Assembly (NCBI RefSeq): GCF_000424625.1
Contig: NZ_AUKG01000002.1
Span: forward strand, 248,001 to 312,000
DNA from: Conexibacter woesei Iso977N
GTDB taxonomy: Bacteria; Actinomycetota; Thermoleophilia; Solirubrobacterales; Solirubrobacteraceae
Length of the DNA stretch: 64,000 nucleotides
Direction: 5' to 3'
Shown: in pieces, positions 46,879-57,617 of the stretch
Position numbering within the stretch: position 1 is the first letter of the stretch
How the letters are laid out: each line of letters opens with the position of its first letter
The notes under the pieces: generated by a model
Told to the model about the DNA's origin: nothing
Databases searched by the model: none
The model's input: only the letters and a program-made list of their open reading frames with translations
Position numbers and translations under genes: made by a program

Positions 46879-47409
46879 ATGGAGGAGATCGCCCAGGTCT
46901 ACGCGCGGTCGCTGTTCGAGGTCGCCAAGGAGCAGAGCAAGCTCGACGTCATCAAGGAGCAGCTCGGCCAGTTCGCCGATGCCCTCGACGGCAACCGCGA
47001 GCTGTCGATCTACTTCTTCAGCCCCTACTTCTCCACCACGGAGAAGAAGGACGGCCTGGGCAAGCTCCTGGAAGGTGCCGATGAGGTCATCGGCAACTTC
47101 CTGGCGCTCCTGATCGAGAACCACCGCATGCCCGTCGTCTTCCGCGTGCGTCGTGAGTACGACGTGCTGTGGGAGCAGGAGAACAAGCGCCTCCCGGTCA
47201 CCGTCACCTCCGCGGTGGCGTTGGACGAGGCGACGGTGAAGTCGATCGGCGACGCCATCGGCAAGCAGACCGGTCAGCAGATCGAGCTGACCGCCAACGT
47301 CGATCCCGACGTGCTGGGCGGGCTGATCGTCCGCGTCGGCAACTCCATCCTGGACGCCTCCATCCGCAACCGCCTCGAGAACCTGCGCCGCAGCGTCGCG
47401 CAGGCCTAG
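46879..47409 (+). CDS. atpH: F0F1 ATP synthase subunit delta
   Basis: A 176-residue OSCP/delta subunit linking the peripheral stalk to the F1 head. It starts [19 protein letters not shown] and has the C-terminal signature [26 protein letters not shown]. It begins on the base after the atpF stop. It is a separate protein, not the b-delta fusion found in mycobacteria. Confidence 0.95.
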   Translation: MEEIAQVYARSLFEVAKEQSKLDVIKEQLGQFADALDGNRELSIYFFSPYFSTTEKKDGLGKLLEGADEVIGNFLALLIENHRMPVVFRVRREYDVLWEQENKRLPVTVTSAVALDEATVKSIGDAIGKQTGQQIELTANVDPDVLGGLIVRVGNSILDASIRNRLENLRRSVAQA

Positions 47410-47461
47410 CCTCATAGGCGAAGCCCCGAGCTCTCACCCCTTTCCAAGGAACCTGAACCGC

Positions 47462-49084
47462 ATGCAGATCAAGCCCGACGAGATCACCTCCATCCTGAAG
47501 TCCCGCATCGAGGGCCTCGACCAGGGGCAAGCCGAGCTGACCGAGGTCGGCACCGTCCTGTCGGTCGCGGACGGCATCGCCCGCATCCACGGGCTCGAGA
47601 ACTGCATGTCGTTCGAGACGCTCGACCTCCCGCACGGCGTCACCGGCCTCGCGCTCAACCTCGAGTCCGACAACGTCGGCGCCGTGCTGTTCGGCCCGTG
47701 GGAGAAGATCGTCGAGGGCGACACGGTCAAGCGCACCGGCCGCCTGCTCGACATCCCGGTCGGCGACGGCATGCTCGGCCGCATCGTCTCCCCGCTCGGC
47801 ATCCCGCTGGACGGCAAGGGCGACATCGAGATCGCCGAGCGCCGCCCGGCCGAGTTCAAGGCCCCGGGCGTCGTCCAGCGCCAGCCGGTCACGCAGCCGA
47901 TGCAGACCGGCCTGAAGGCCGTCGACTCGATGATCCCGATCGGCCGTGGCCAGCGTGAGCTGATCATCGGCGACCGCCAGTCCGGCAAGACGGCGATCGC
48001 GATCGACACGATCATCAACAACAAGGACTCGGACCTCGTCTTCGTCTACGTCGCGATCGGCCAGCGCATGGCGACCGTCGTCGGCATCGCCGAGACGCTC
48101 GCCGAGCACGGCGCGCTCGAGAAGACGATCATCGTCGCCGCGGCCGCCGACGAGGCCGCGCCGATCAAGTTCCTGGCGCCGTACGCCGGCGCCGCGATGG
48201 CCGAGTACTTCCTGTACAAGGGCGGCCACGCCGTCGTCACGTACGACGACCTCACCAAGCACGCGTTCGCCTACCGCCAGATGTCGCTGCTGCTGCGCCG
48301 TCCGCCGGGCCGCGAGGCGTACCCGGGCGACGTCTTCTACCTGCACTCCCGCCTGCTGGAGCGCGCGGTGAAGCTGAGCGACGACCTCGGCGGCGGCTCG
48401 ATGACCGCGCTGCCGATCATCGAGACGCAGGCCGGCGACGTGTCGGCCTACATCCCGACGAACGTCATCTCGATCACCGACGGCCAGATCTTCCTGGAGC
48501 CGAAGCTGTTCAACTCGGGCGTGCGCCCGGCCATCAACGTCGGCATCTCGGTGTCGCGCGTCGGCGGCAACGCGCAGATCAGCCCGATGAAGAAGGTCGC
48601 CGGCCGCCTGAAGATCGAGCTGTCGCAGTACCGCGACCTCGAGGCGTTCGCGCAGTTCGGCTCCGACCTCGACCCCGACACGCAGCGCACGCTCGCTCGC
48701 GGCGCGCGCCTCGTGCGCACGCTGAACCAGAACGAGCGCGAGCCGCTGCCGGTCGGCATCCAGGTCGCGCAGGTCTACGCCGCCACCAACGGCTTCGTGG
48801 ACCGCATCGACGTCGATCGCATCGGCGAGTTCCTGGACGGCCTGACGCAGCGCGCCAAGGCCGAGAACCAGGACCTGCTCGACAAGATCGCCGGCGGCGA
48901 CTGGAGCGACGAGACGCAGGCCGCGCTGAAGGACCTGATCTCGACCTACGCCGACGACTTCGGCTACGACCTCGACGAAGAGGGCCAGCCGATCTCCGAG
49001 GGCGAGAGCGATCGCGTCAAGACCCGCGAGTCCAAGTCGGACGACGAGGCCACCGAGGCCGAGCCGGCCGGGGCAGCCGCCTAA
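47462..49084 (+). CDS. atpA: F0F1 ATP synthase subunit alpha
   Basis: A 540-residue non-catalytic nucleotide-binding subunit. P-loop GDRQSGKT is near residue 170, and the family signature lies in the downstream [12 protein letters not shown] segment. The C-terminus has an acidic tail ([14 protein letters not shown]) longer than the E. coli protein. AAGGAA precedes the ATG. Confidence 0.97.
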   Translation: MQIKPDEITSILKSRIEGLDQGQAELTEVGTVLSVADGIARIHGLENCMSFETLDLPHGVTGLALNLESDNVGAVLFGPWEKIVEGDTVKRTGRLLDIPVGDGMLGRIVSPLGIPLDGKGDIEIAERRPAEFKAPGVVQRQPVTQPMQTGLKAVDSMIPIGRGQRELIIGDRQSGKTAIAIDTIINNKDSDLVFVYVAIGQRMATVVGIAETLAEHGALEKTIIVAAAADEAAPIKFLAPYAGAAMAEYFLYKGGHAVVTYDDLTKHAFAYRQMSLLLRRPPGREAYPGDVFYLHSRLLERAVKLSDDLGGGSMTALPIIETQAGDVSAYIPTNVISITDGQIFLEPKLFNSGVRPAINVGISVSRVGGNAQISPMKKVAGRLKIELSQYRDLEAFAQFGSDLDPDTQRTLARGARLVRTLNQNEREPLPVGIQVAQVYAATNGFVDRIDVDRIGEFLDGLTQRAKAENQDLLDKIAGGDWSDETQAALKDLISTYADDFGYDLDEEGQPISEGESDRVKTRESKSDDEATEAEPAGAAA

Positions 49085-49087
49085 CGC

Positions 49088-49993
49088 ATGTCGCAGCGCG
49101 ACGTCAAGAACCGGATCGCCTCGGTCCAGAACATCCGCAAGATCACGCGGGCGATGGAGATGGTCGCCGCCGCCCGCCTGCGTCGTGCGGAGCAGCGCAT
49201 CGAGCACCTGCGCCCGTACGCCGGGGCCATCCGCCGCATGACGCGGCAGGCGGCCGAGGCCGCGGGCGGGGAGATCGGCTCGCTGCCGATCCTCAAGGAG
49301 CACGAGCGCGAAGAGCGCGTCGCGCTGCTGCTGGTGACCGCCGACCGTGGTCTCGCGGGTGCGTTCAACTCGCAGATCATCCGCGCGGGAATCCGTGCCG
49401 CGGCCGAGTACGAGGACCAGGGCAAGGAGGTCGTCTTCTCGGCCACCGGTCGCCGCGGCGTCTCGTCGTTGACCTTCCGCGGCCGTGATCCCGAGGGCGC
49501 GTTCACCGGCTTCACCGACCGCCCGGCCTACGCCAACGCGCGTGAGGTCGCCGAGTCGCTGATGGCGGCCTACATCGACGGCAAGGTCGACCGCGTCGAG
49601 ATCTTCTACAACGGCTACGTGTCGCCGCTGGTGCAGGAGGTGCGTCGCGAGACGCTGCTGCCGCTGCAGCAGGCCACGATCCTCGAGGGCAACGAGCGTG
49701 ACACCGAGGGCTCGGAGGGCGAGACCGGCCACCACGCGCTGGTCGAGTACGAGCCCGATCCCGCGGTGATCCTCGAGCGGTTGGTCCCGGACTACGTGGA
49801 GATCTCGATCTTCCGCGCGCTCCTGGAGTCGACCGCCTCGGAGCACGGCGCGCGCATGACCGCGATGCGGAGCGCCTCCGAGAACGCCGGGGACGTCATC
49901 GAGGACCTGACGCTCGAGATGAACCGCGCCCGGCAGGCCGAGATCACGCAGGAGATCATGGAAGTCGTCGGCGGCGCCGAGGCGCTGACGTAA
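49088..49993 (+). CDS. atpG: F0F1 ATP synthase subunit gamma
   Basis: A 301-residue central shaft subunit. The N-terminal helix (RDVKNRIASVQNIRKITRAMEMVAA) and C-terminal helix (MRSASENAGDVIEDLTLEMNRARQAEITQEIMEVVGGAEAL) form the coiled coil inside the F1 head. It starts three bases after the atpA stop. Confidence 0.96.
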   Translation: MSQRDVKNRIASVQNIRKITRAMEMVAAARLRRAEQRIEHLRPYAGAIRRMTRQAAEAAGGEIGSLPILKEHEREERVALLLVTADRGLAGAFNSQIIRAGIRAAAEYEDQGKEVVFSATGRRGVSSLTFRGRDPEGAFTGFTDRPAYANAREVAESLMAAYIDGKVDRVEIFYNGYVSPLVQEVRRETLLPLQQATILEGNERDTEGSEGETGHHALVEYEPDPAVILERLVPDYVEISIFRALLESTASEHGARMTAMRSASENAGDVIEDLTLEMNRARQAEITQEIMEVVGGAEALT

Positions 49994-50014
49994 CCAGCCC
50001 GTTTAGAGACTTAG

Positions 50015-51511
<1,497 letters not shown>

Positions 51512-51517
51512 GCGACT

Positions 51518-51943
51518 GTGGCTCGCACCACGTTCACCGCTGAGGTCCTGACGCCCGACGGCGAGGTCTTCAACGACGAGGTCGAGATGGTCTCGACCCG
51601 CACGTCGGTGGGCTCGATCGGCATCCTGGCCAACCACACCCCGTTGTTGGGGATGTTGGAGCCGACGGAGCTGCGCCTGTACAAGAGCGAGTCGGACGTC
51701 GTCCGGCTCGCCCAGGGCGAGGGCTACGTCCAGGTCGCCGACGGCCGCGTGCTGATCCTCGTCGAGGAGGCGACCGACCCGTCGTCCCTCGACGTCGGCA
51801 CGCTCCGCGACAAGCTGGCCACCGCCGAGCGCGAGCTCGAGCAGGCCGAGGAAGGCACCGAAGCCGCCCGCGTCGCCGCCCGCGACAGGCGCCGCACCGA
51901 GGCCTTCCTGCGGATGGCCGAAGGCGGCACGCCGGAGCACTAG
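51518..51943 (+). CDS. atpC: F0F1 ATP synthase subunit epsilon
   Basis: A 141-residue subunit with the N-terminal beta sandwich (FTAEVLTPDGEVFNDEVEMVS, GSIGILANHTPLLGMLEP) and a C-terminal helical hairpin rich in Glu and Arg that can inhibit ATP hydrolysis. GTG start, six bases after atpD. The operon ends at the strong hairpin 51973-52002. Confidence 0.95.
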   Translation: MARTTFTAEVLTPDGEVFNDEVEMVSTRTSVGSIGILANHTPLLGMLEPTELRLYKSESDVVRLAQGEGYVQVADGRVLILVEEATDPSSLDVGTLRDKLATAERELEQAEEGTEAARVAARDRRRTEAFLRMAEGGTPEH

Positions 51944-51972
51944 CTCCGCGGCTCGCCGCACCACGCAGCTTC

Positions 51973-52002
51973 CGAAGGGCCGGCGATCGCGCCGGCCCTT
52001 CG
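51973..52002 (+). terminator. ATP synthase operon terminator
   Basis: CGAAGGGCCGGCG (51973-51985), loop ATCG and CGCCGGCCCTTCG (51990-52002) form a perfect 13-bp stem. Nearly the same hairpin recurs at 52544-52581. Confidence 0.8.
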
Positions 52003-52211
52003 TCGTTCTGCGGGCGGGTCAGTTGCAGGGAGCGGACGGGTGCTTCGGGAGGGTGGCGTCGGGGGCGTAGGGCGGGCCGGTGCGGGTGGTCGCGACGACG
52101 AGGCGCCCCGCACGCATCGACCTTCGCGCGGCCGGCGCCGTTCATCCCGCCGGGCGCCGGGACCGGTCAACGGGTGTTCGCGCGAGGTGGTCGACCGGTA
52201 AGGTGTGCTGC

Positions 52212-52508
52212 GTGACGGAGCTGACGGCACGGAATGCCGGGGTGGCCGAGCGGATGGGGTCGAGGCGGCCGGGGTTCTGGCGGGTGTTCTTCCTGACGTT
52301 GCTCGGAGGGATCTTCGGGGCGTTGGCGGCGGCGTTGTTCGGCGCCGTTGTTGGGGTGGTTGGTGTCGCGTCGCCGCCGTTGTGCTCGCGCGCCGGTTGC
52401 CGCCGCGGGACCTCCGGCCGCATCGAGACGATCCGCGTGCGGTACGCCCTCGGCGGCGTGCATGTGATGGAGCTGCCGCTCGACCCGGCGCCGGCGCTCA
52501 CCTGCTGA
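52212..52508 (+). CDS. Small membrane protein (98 residues), hypothetical
   Basis: GTG at 52212 with TAAGGT (52199-52204) seven bases upstream, again the leaderless pattern. The protein begins VTELTARNAGVAERMGSRR, has one long or two short Gly/Ala-rich membrane spans (FFLTLLGGIFGALAAALFGAVVG region), then a cytoplasmic or external tail with two Cys. A strong hairpin follows its stop. No family is recognised. The 200-bp stretch before it (52003-52198) holds no gene that I can support. Confidence 0.5.
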   Translation: MTELTARNAGVAERMGSRRPGFWRVFFLTLLGGIFGALAAALFGAVVGVVGVASPPLCSRAGCRRGTSGRIETIRVRYALGGVHVMELPLDPAPALTC

Positions 52509-52543
52509 CCACCCTGGCGCTCGGCTGCATCACGCCTGCCTGA

Positions 52544-52581
52544 ACGACGAAGGGCCGGCGAACGCGCCGGCCCTTCGTCGT
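52544..52581. terminator. Bidirectional terminator hairpin
   Basis: ACGACGAAGGGCCGGCG (52544-52560), loop AACG and CGCCGGCCCTTCGTCGT (52565-52581) form a perfect 17-bp stem. It lies between the 98-residue gene and the convergent surface-protein gene and is almost identical to the hairpin after atpC. Confidence 0.8.
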
Positions 52582-52611
52582 GCTGTGGTGTCCCCTGCGG
52601 AGGTCGCCGCG

Positions 52612-55200
52612 CTAGCGGACGACCTCGACGACGATGCGGCGGTTGAGCCAGCGGCCGGTCGTCGTCTGGTTCGTCGCACGCGGCTGCGTGTCGCCGCGCG
52701 TCCCGAGCTGGTAGCTGGCCTTCGCCCCGCGGGCGGCCAGGAAGCGCTCGGCGGCGGTCGCGCGGCGGAGGCCGAGCTTGCGCAGGTAGCGCCCGTTGTT
52801 GGAGGTGTTGTCGGTGTGGCCGACGATCCGGACCGACGCGCCGCCGGCCGTGAGGCCGACGATGCGGGCCAGCTGGCGGCGGACGTTGGCCGGCAGCGTC
52901 GCGCGGCGCTCGCCGAAGCCGGCCAGCACGAACGTCGTGTGCTCGGCGACCAGGCGGGCGGCACCCTCGGCCTTGAGGGCGGCGCCGGAGTCCGGCTTGC
53001 CGCTGATCGCGACCTTGACCTTGAAGCCGGTCTTGCTGCGGCGCAGCAGGTCCCGGCCGGTGCCGTTGAGGACGACGCGGACCCTCAGCTTGGCGGTCTT
53101 GGCGTCGGCCCTGACGAGCCCGGTGCCGACCAGGACGCGGCGCGCCGCGGCGGTGACGGCCTTGCCGTCGGTGCCGACCATGGCGTACAGGTCGACCTGG
53201 CAGGACTGCAGGGCGACGCCGGTCATCGCGCAGCCGACGTCGACGCCGCGGTTCTGGACGGTGACCGTCGTGGTGCCGTTGGCCCCGCCGGCGGTCGTCG
53301 ATCCGCGGTTGTCGGTCCCGCCGATCACCGCGGTGAACTTCGGCTTGACGGCCTTCTCGATCGACGGCGTCGTCGGAGCCTGGTTCAGCGGCGCGGCGGT
53401 CGTCGTCGTGGTGGCGACCGGGGTGGTGGCGGTCGTCGTGGTGGTCGGGGTCGCCGTCGTCGTCGTGGTGGTGGTGGCGGGCGTCGTCGGGACGGGCGGT
53501 GCGATGGGGCCGGCGACGGTCCAGGTGGTGGACGTCTCCGGGCCGACGTTGCCGGCGGCGTCGGTCTGGCGCAGCTTCACGGTGTGCCGCCCGAGGCCGA
53601 GGCCGGAGAGCGCCAGCGGCGAGGTCGTCGTCGCCCAGGCGCCGCCGTCGAGCTGGTACTCGAACGTCGCGCCGTTCTCGCCGGTGAACTGGAAGGTGCC
53701 GGTGGTCGAGGTGTCGGGGTCGGCCGGCCGGGCGGTGATCGCCGGGGCGGCCGGCAGGGTCGTGTCGACCGTGAACGTGGCCGTGGCGTCGGCGCCGACG
53801 TTGCCGGCGTCGTCGATCTGGTGGACGTCGACCGTGTGCTGGCCGTCGAGCAGGGTGCCGGTGACGAAGGGCGAGGTGCACGTGGCCCAGCTGCCACCGT
53901 CGACGCGGCACTCGAACGTGCCGCCGGCCTCGGCGCCGGTGAAGTCGACCTGCGCGGTGTTGACGCCGGTCGTCGTGGCCGGGGTGCCGGTCAGCGTCGG
54001 AGCGAGCGGTGCCGTGGTGTCCGGCGCGGCGACGGCGCTGGTCACCTGCGAGGCGACCGCGCCGGCCGAGCCGGAGGCCTGGACGTCGACGCGCATCGTC
54101 GAGCCGAGGTCGCCGGCCGTCAGGTTGTAGGTGTCGCTCGTCGCGCCGTTGACGGCGGCGCAGTTCGCGCCCTGGGCGTCGCAGCGGTACCACTGGTACG
54201 TGTACTGCGTCAGGCCGGTGGTGTCCGACCAGGCGCCGTTGTCGGCGGTCAGGGTCTGGCCGACGGTCGGGGTGCCGGTGATGGCCGGCGGCGTCGTGTT
54301 GGTCGGCGCGGACGGGTTCAGCGAGCCCATCGAGGTCGCGATCGCGAACGTCGCGGTCTGGCCGGGCGCGACGTGGCGGGCGTTGGAGTTGTCGGTGCCC
54401 CAGATCCAGCGGACCTCGTTGTCCGCGTTGATCCTGGCCGACGCGAGCGGCAGCGTCGGGACGAGCGGCTGGTTGGCCTTCACGCCGTAGTCGGCCATCT
54501 CGAGGATGTCCGGCGCGGTGGTCCCGATGCCCGCGACGCCGGCGGTCCAGGTGGCGCGCAGGGTCGGCGCGGTCGGGATCGACGGGTTCGTGCCGTTGTT
54601 GTCGTTCAAGTAGAAGTAGTCGAACGCCGGGTTCGTGTAGCGCGTGGCGGTCGTGAGGGCCGAGCCGCCCTCGGGCGTGAACGCGGGCCCGTCGTCGTTG
54701 GCGAGCTTGAAGTCGACGGCCATGCGCGCGCCGAGGTCGACGGCGGAGGCGCCGTCGTTGCGCACCTTGAGCTTGATGAAGATCGCGGAGTTGTCGACGG
54801 TCGTGCCGCCGACCGTCAGGTCCTCGTCGATGTGCAGCTGGTCGGTGCCGCCGGACGAGGCGTTGTTGACGTCACCGCTGGCGCGGACGCCGCCGGTGAT
54901 GTTGGACAGCGTGGCCCTGTTCGTGGTCAGCTGCGCGAACGGGTAGTAGGTCCCGCTCGTGTAGTTGTAGAGGAGGCTGCGGCCGCCCTGCGTGAAGGTC
55001 AGCAGCAGACCGGCGCCATTGGGGTGGTTCGGGCCGGTCCTGGCGGCGAAGTTCCCGGTGTCGCTGGCGGTGACCGTGTAGATCCCAGCGGGGTTCGTGT
55101 AGCTGAGGTCGACGGCCTGCGCAGCGGCCGGGGCGACGGCCAGCGCGGCGCCTGCGAGGGCCAGGACACGGCCGGCGCGCCGAGGAACGATGGTGTGCAT
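52612..55200 (-). CDS. Large secreted surface protein with Ig-like repeats and an OmpA-like C-terminal domain
   Basis: An 862-residue exported protein (signal peptide ending AAAQA near residue 29; ATG at 55200 preferred over the in-frame GTG at 55242 because the signal sequence starts there). Residues about 30-290 form a unique N-terminal domain. An Ig-like domain (about 303-390, GTPTVGQTLTADNG, QWYRC) is followed by two bacterial Ig-like repeats (about 395-565). A Thr/Pro/Ala linker lies near 578-610, and the end (about 760-862) is an OmpA/MotB-type peptidoglycan-binding domain with VRIVGHTDNT and RWLNRRIVVEV. It is likely held to peptidoglycan and exposes the N-terminal domain. The partner or ligand is unknown. 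Confidence 0.85.
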   Translation of the reverse strand: MHTIVPRRAGRVLALAGAALAVAPAAAQAVDLSYTNPAGIYTVTASDTGNFAARTGPNHPNGAGLLLTFTQGGRSLLYNYTSGTYYPFAQLTTNRATLSNITGGVRASGDVNNASSGGTDQLHIDEDLTVGGTTVDNSAIFIKLKVRNDGASAVDLGARMAVDFKLANDDGPAFTPEGGSALTTATRYTNPAFDYFYLNDNNGTNPSIPTAPTLRATWTAGVAGIGTTAPDILEMADYGVKANQPLVPTLPLASARINADNEVRWIWGTDNSNARHVAPGQTATFAIATSMGSLNPSAPTNTTPPAITGTPTVGQTLTADNGAWSDTTGLTQYTYQWYRCDAQGANCAAVNGATSDTYNLTAGDLGSTMRVDVQASGSAGAVASQVTSAVAAPDTTAPLAPTLTGTPATTTGVNTAQVDFTGAEAGGTFECRVDGGSWATCTSPFVTGTLLDGQHTVDVHQIDDAGNVGADATATFTVDTTLPAAPAITARPADPDTSTTGTFQFTGENGATFEYQLDGGAWATTTSPLALSGLGLGRHTVKLRQTDAAGNVGPETSTTWTVAGPIAPPVPTTPATTTTTTTATPTTTTTATTPVATTTTTAAPLNQAPTTPSIEKAVKPKFTAVIGGTDNRGSTTAGGANGTTTVTVQNRGVDVGCAMTGVALQSCQVDLYAMVGTDGKAVTAAARRVLVGTGLVRADAKTAKLRVRVVLNGTGRDLLRRSKTGFKVKVAISGKPDSGAALKAEGAARLVAEHTTFVLAGFGERRATLPANVRRQLARIVGLTAGGASVRIVGHTDNTSNNGRYLRKLGLRRATAAERFLAARGAKASYQLGTRGDTQPRATNQTTTGRWLNRRIVVEVVR

Positions 55201-55271
55201 GACCTCGCTGGTCGGCGCCTGAGGCCGGGACTTGCCGCGCACCGTCGGTTCAGTGACGTTTGCGGCTTAGC

Positions 55272-55295
55272 CGGCTGAGCCGAACGGCTCAGCCG
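55272..55295. repeat. REP-like palindrome at the 3' end of the RAYT gene
   Basis: CGGCTGAGCCG, AA, CGGCTCAGCCG: a perfect 11-bp stem with a two-base gap. A further GGCTCAGCCG follows at 55299-55308. The stop codon of the transposase-like gene lies inside it. Palindromes of this kind are the DNA substrates of REP-associated tyrosine transposases, though it may also act as a terminator. Confidence 0.6.
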
Positions 55296-55894
55296 CATGG
55301 CTCAGCCGTGTGGTGGGCGGCGACCGCGGTTGCGGGGATGCCGTAGTCCTCGGGTTCGGGCCTGCGGCGGCGGCCGCGTTCGGCGACGTAGAGGGCGTAG
55401 CGGCGGCGGGCGGTGGCGTCGGAGGAACCGCAGAGGAGGGTGAGGAGATCCGCGGAGGCGAGCCAGGGTGGGGCGGGCGCCGCGCCGATCGTCGCGGCGT
55501 GGCTGCTCCAGCGGTAGCGGGCCGCGTCGAGGCAGAGGCCGGCGTCCACCGGGTTGGACGCGATGTACGCGGCGACCGCCCAGAGCTGCTGCTCGTTGCG
55601 GATCCGGACGGCGCGGTGACCCGTCTGCCAGACGGCGTCGGACACGCCGTGGCGCACGCCGAGCGCGTGCGCGTGGGCCTGGCGGAGGCGGCGTTGCCCC
55701 ACGCGGACCTCGGTGCGCGGGGCCTCGACGAGCAGGTGCGTGTGGTTGCGCATCAAGCAGTACGCCAGGAGGCGCCAGCCGTAGCGCTCGGTCACGCCGC
55801 CGAGCGACTCCAGGTAGCTGCGGCGGTCGGCGTCGTCGGTGAAGAGCCGCACGCCGTTGGCGGCGCGGCCGACGAGGTGGTGGATGTGGTCCAT
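55289..55894 (-). CDS. REP-associated tyrosine transposase (RAYT, Y1/IS200-like)
   Basis: A 201-residue HUH-family nuclease-like protein. It starts MDHIHHLVGRAANG, has LLAYCLMRNHTHLLVEAP with the H-x-H metal motif, and continues with a helical C-terminal part. This layout fits RAYT proteins, single-copy domesticated relatives of IS200 transposases that process REP palindromes. It lacks IS ends and a tnpB partner. The palindrome at 55272-55295 overlaps its 3' end. The catalytic Tyr is expected in the helix after the HUH motif; I cannot assign it with certainty. Confidence 0.85.
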   Translation of the reverse strand: MDHIHHLVGRAANGVRLFTDDADRRSYLESLGGVTERYGWRLLAYCLMRNHTHLLVEAPRTEVRVGQRRLRQAHAHALGVRHGVSDAVWQTGHRAVRIRNEQQLWAVAAYIASNPVDAGLCLDAARYRWSSHAATIGAAPAPPWLASADLLTLLCGSSDATARRRYALYVAERGRRRRPEPEDYGIPATAVAAHHTAEPCG

Positions 55895-55989
55895 GCCCCC
55901 TCTAGGGCTGGACGGCCGGAAACTCGCCCCCCCGGAGCGGCGGCGGTGGGCGGGCCCACGCGCGCGGGCGGAGTCCCGCGCGCGTGCGG

Positions 55990-56304
55990 CTAGAAGTCCT
56001 CCGGCAGCACGGAGTTGGTCTCCAGTGCCGCCGTGAAGTTGCCCAGCTCGTCGATGAAGCGGGCGATCGAGACGATCTCCAGCGCGGATTCCATCTCCTC
56101 GACCGCCGCGTCGTTGGCGTGCTCCATCGCTTCGAGCGCCTCGTCCTCGACGATGCCGGTCGTCAGCGTGTCGCAGTTCTTGCAGTGCAGCGCGAGTAGG
56201 TACAGGCCTTCGTCGACCATGTCGAGCAGCGCCACCGGAACCACGAACGGGCGGTGGCACGCCTCGCACATCTCGAGCCCCTGCGTCTGTGCATCCCCAG
56301 CCAT
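55990..56304 (-). CDS. Small zinc-ribbon-like protein (104 residues)
   Basis: The ATG at 56304 gives a 104-residue acidic protein. Two CxxC pairs, CEAC and CKNC, about 30 residues apart fit a zinc ribbon, followed by a helical acidic tail (EDEALEAMEHANDAAVEEMESALEIV). No DNA-binding basic patch is evident. It could be a small adaptor or regulatory protein. It diverges from the M20 peptidase operon. No family is recognised. Confidence 0.65.
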   Translation of the reverse strand: MAGDAQTQGLEMCEACHRPFVVPVALLDMVDEGLYLLALHCKNCDTLTTGIVEDEALEAMEHANDAAVEEMESALEIVSIARFIDELGNFTAALETNSVLPEDF

Positions 56305-56474
56305 GCCCACGTGAACGGAAGCGGACGACAGAACTTGTGGCGAAATGGACGGGAGATCGACAAGTGACGAACTACCCACCGGTGCATCGAAGTCCCTGCA
56401 CGTCGCGCCGGATTCAGGAACGCCGCGAACATGCAGCGGCGGGAGCGACGGGCGCGGTCGGTACCCTGGACCGG

Positions 56475-57617
56475 ATGGACGAACGCGTCCTGGCCGAGCG
56501 GCTGATCACCTATGACACGTCCACGCTCGACGGCCTCCGCGCGGCAGCCGGCTTCGTCAAGGGTTGGCTGGAGTCGCGCGAGCTGGAGGTCAAGAGCTAC
56601 GACCACGACGGGCTGCCCGTCGTGATGGTCGACGTCGGCGCCCGCAACTCCGAGGCCCCGCCGACGGTCATCTTGCATGGCCATCTGGACGTCGTCCCCG
56701 CCTACGCCCACCAGTTCGAGCCCCGGATCGAGGGCGACCGGCTCATCGGCCGCGGCGCCTACGACATGAAGGGCGCGCTCGCCGCGATGATGTGCGCGGT
56801 CAAGGACGTGGCGGACAACCCCGACGTCCGCGTCCGCTTCGTCTGCGTCCCGGACGAGGAGTCCGACGACGTCTCGTCGCGCTCGATCGACGCGATCGTC
56901 GGCGGCGGCTACAGCGGCCACTTCGCGATCACCGGCGAGCCGACCGACCTGCACATCGGCGTCCAGGCCAAGGGCGTCCTGGCCGTCCGCGTCGCGGTCC
57001 ACGGCCGCGCGGCCCACGGCTCCACGCCGTGGCTCGGCGACAACGCGATCCTCAAGGCCCACGACGCGTTCCGCCGGATCGAGACGCTCCCGTTCTCGCG
57101 CGAGAGCAGCGACCTCTTCGACCGCCCGTCGATCAACCTCGCCCGCATCGAGGGCGGCGACGCCTTCAACAAGGTCCCCGACCGCTGCACGATGGACGTC
57201 GACATCCGCTTCCTGCCCACGCAGGACGCCGGCGACATCCTGTCCCAGATCCGCGCGATCCCGGACGTCGAAGTGCTGAAGTGCTTCACGCGCGCACCCG
57301 CGGTCGTGTCGCGCAGGAACCCCTACGTCCGCGCCCTGCGCGACGGCATCGGCCGCTCGATCGAGGGCGAGGCCATGAGCGTCGGCCGCGACGGCGCCTC
57401 CGACGCGATCGCGTTCCTGAACGCCGGCATCCCCGCCGTCGAGTTCGGCCCCGTCGGCGCCGGCCACCACGGCCCGGACGAGTGGGTCTCGATCTCCTCC
57501 CTCGCGCGCTACCGCCGCGCGCTCACCGACTTCGTGCAGCTCCTGCCCGCCTGGCTGGAGCGCGAAGGGCCTGACGCGGGCCCGGATCTCCGCGCCGTCG
57601 AAGGCGGACTCGCGTGA
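56475..57617 (+). CDS. M20 family metallopeptidase (ArgE/DapE-like)
   Basis: A 380-residue zinc amidohydrolase. Metal and catalytic residues are visible in HGHLDVVP, GRGAYDMKG (bridging Asp), VPDEESDD (catalytic Glu pair), GEPTDLHIG and GHHGPDEWV. The lid/dimerisation domain lies at about 175-285. TACCCT (56462-56467) is seven bases before the ATG. It is coupled to the downstream LCP gene by a GTGA overlap, an unusual partner: it may trim peptides or N-acyl groups linked to the envelope, or simply share a promoter. Confidence 0.9.
   Translation: MDERVLAERLITYDTSTLDGLRAAAGFVKGWLESRELEVKSYDHDGLPVVMVDVGARNSEAPPTVILHGHLDVVPAYAHQFEPRIEGDRLIGRGAYDMKGALAAMMCAVKDVADNPDVRVRFVCVPDEESDDVSSRSIDAIVGGGYSGHFAITGEPTDLHIGVQAKGVLAVRVAVHGRAAHGSTPWLGDNAILKAHDAFRRIETLPFSRESSDLFDRPSINLARIEGGDAFNKVPDRCTMDVDIRFLPTQDAGDILSQIRAIPDVEVLKCFTRAPAVVSRRNPYVRALRDGIGRSIEGEAMSVGRDGASDAIAFLNAGIPAVEFGPVGAGHHGPDEWVSISSLARYRRALTDFVQLLPAWLEREGPDAGPDLRAVEGGLA

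Noticed and set aside
52020-52118. Minus-strand frame of 32 codons ending in TGA at 52020
   Set aside because: Codon choice looks plausible, but it has no ribosome site, no -10 box and no recognised product; too short to support.
52585-55278. Plus-strand open frame of 897 codons
   Set aside because: Mirror of the OmpA-end surface protein; Gly/Arg/Val-rich with no motifs, whereas the minus strand has a signal peptide and known domains.
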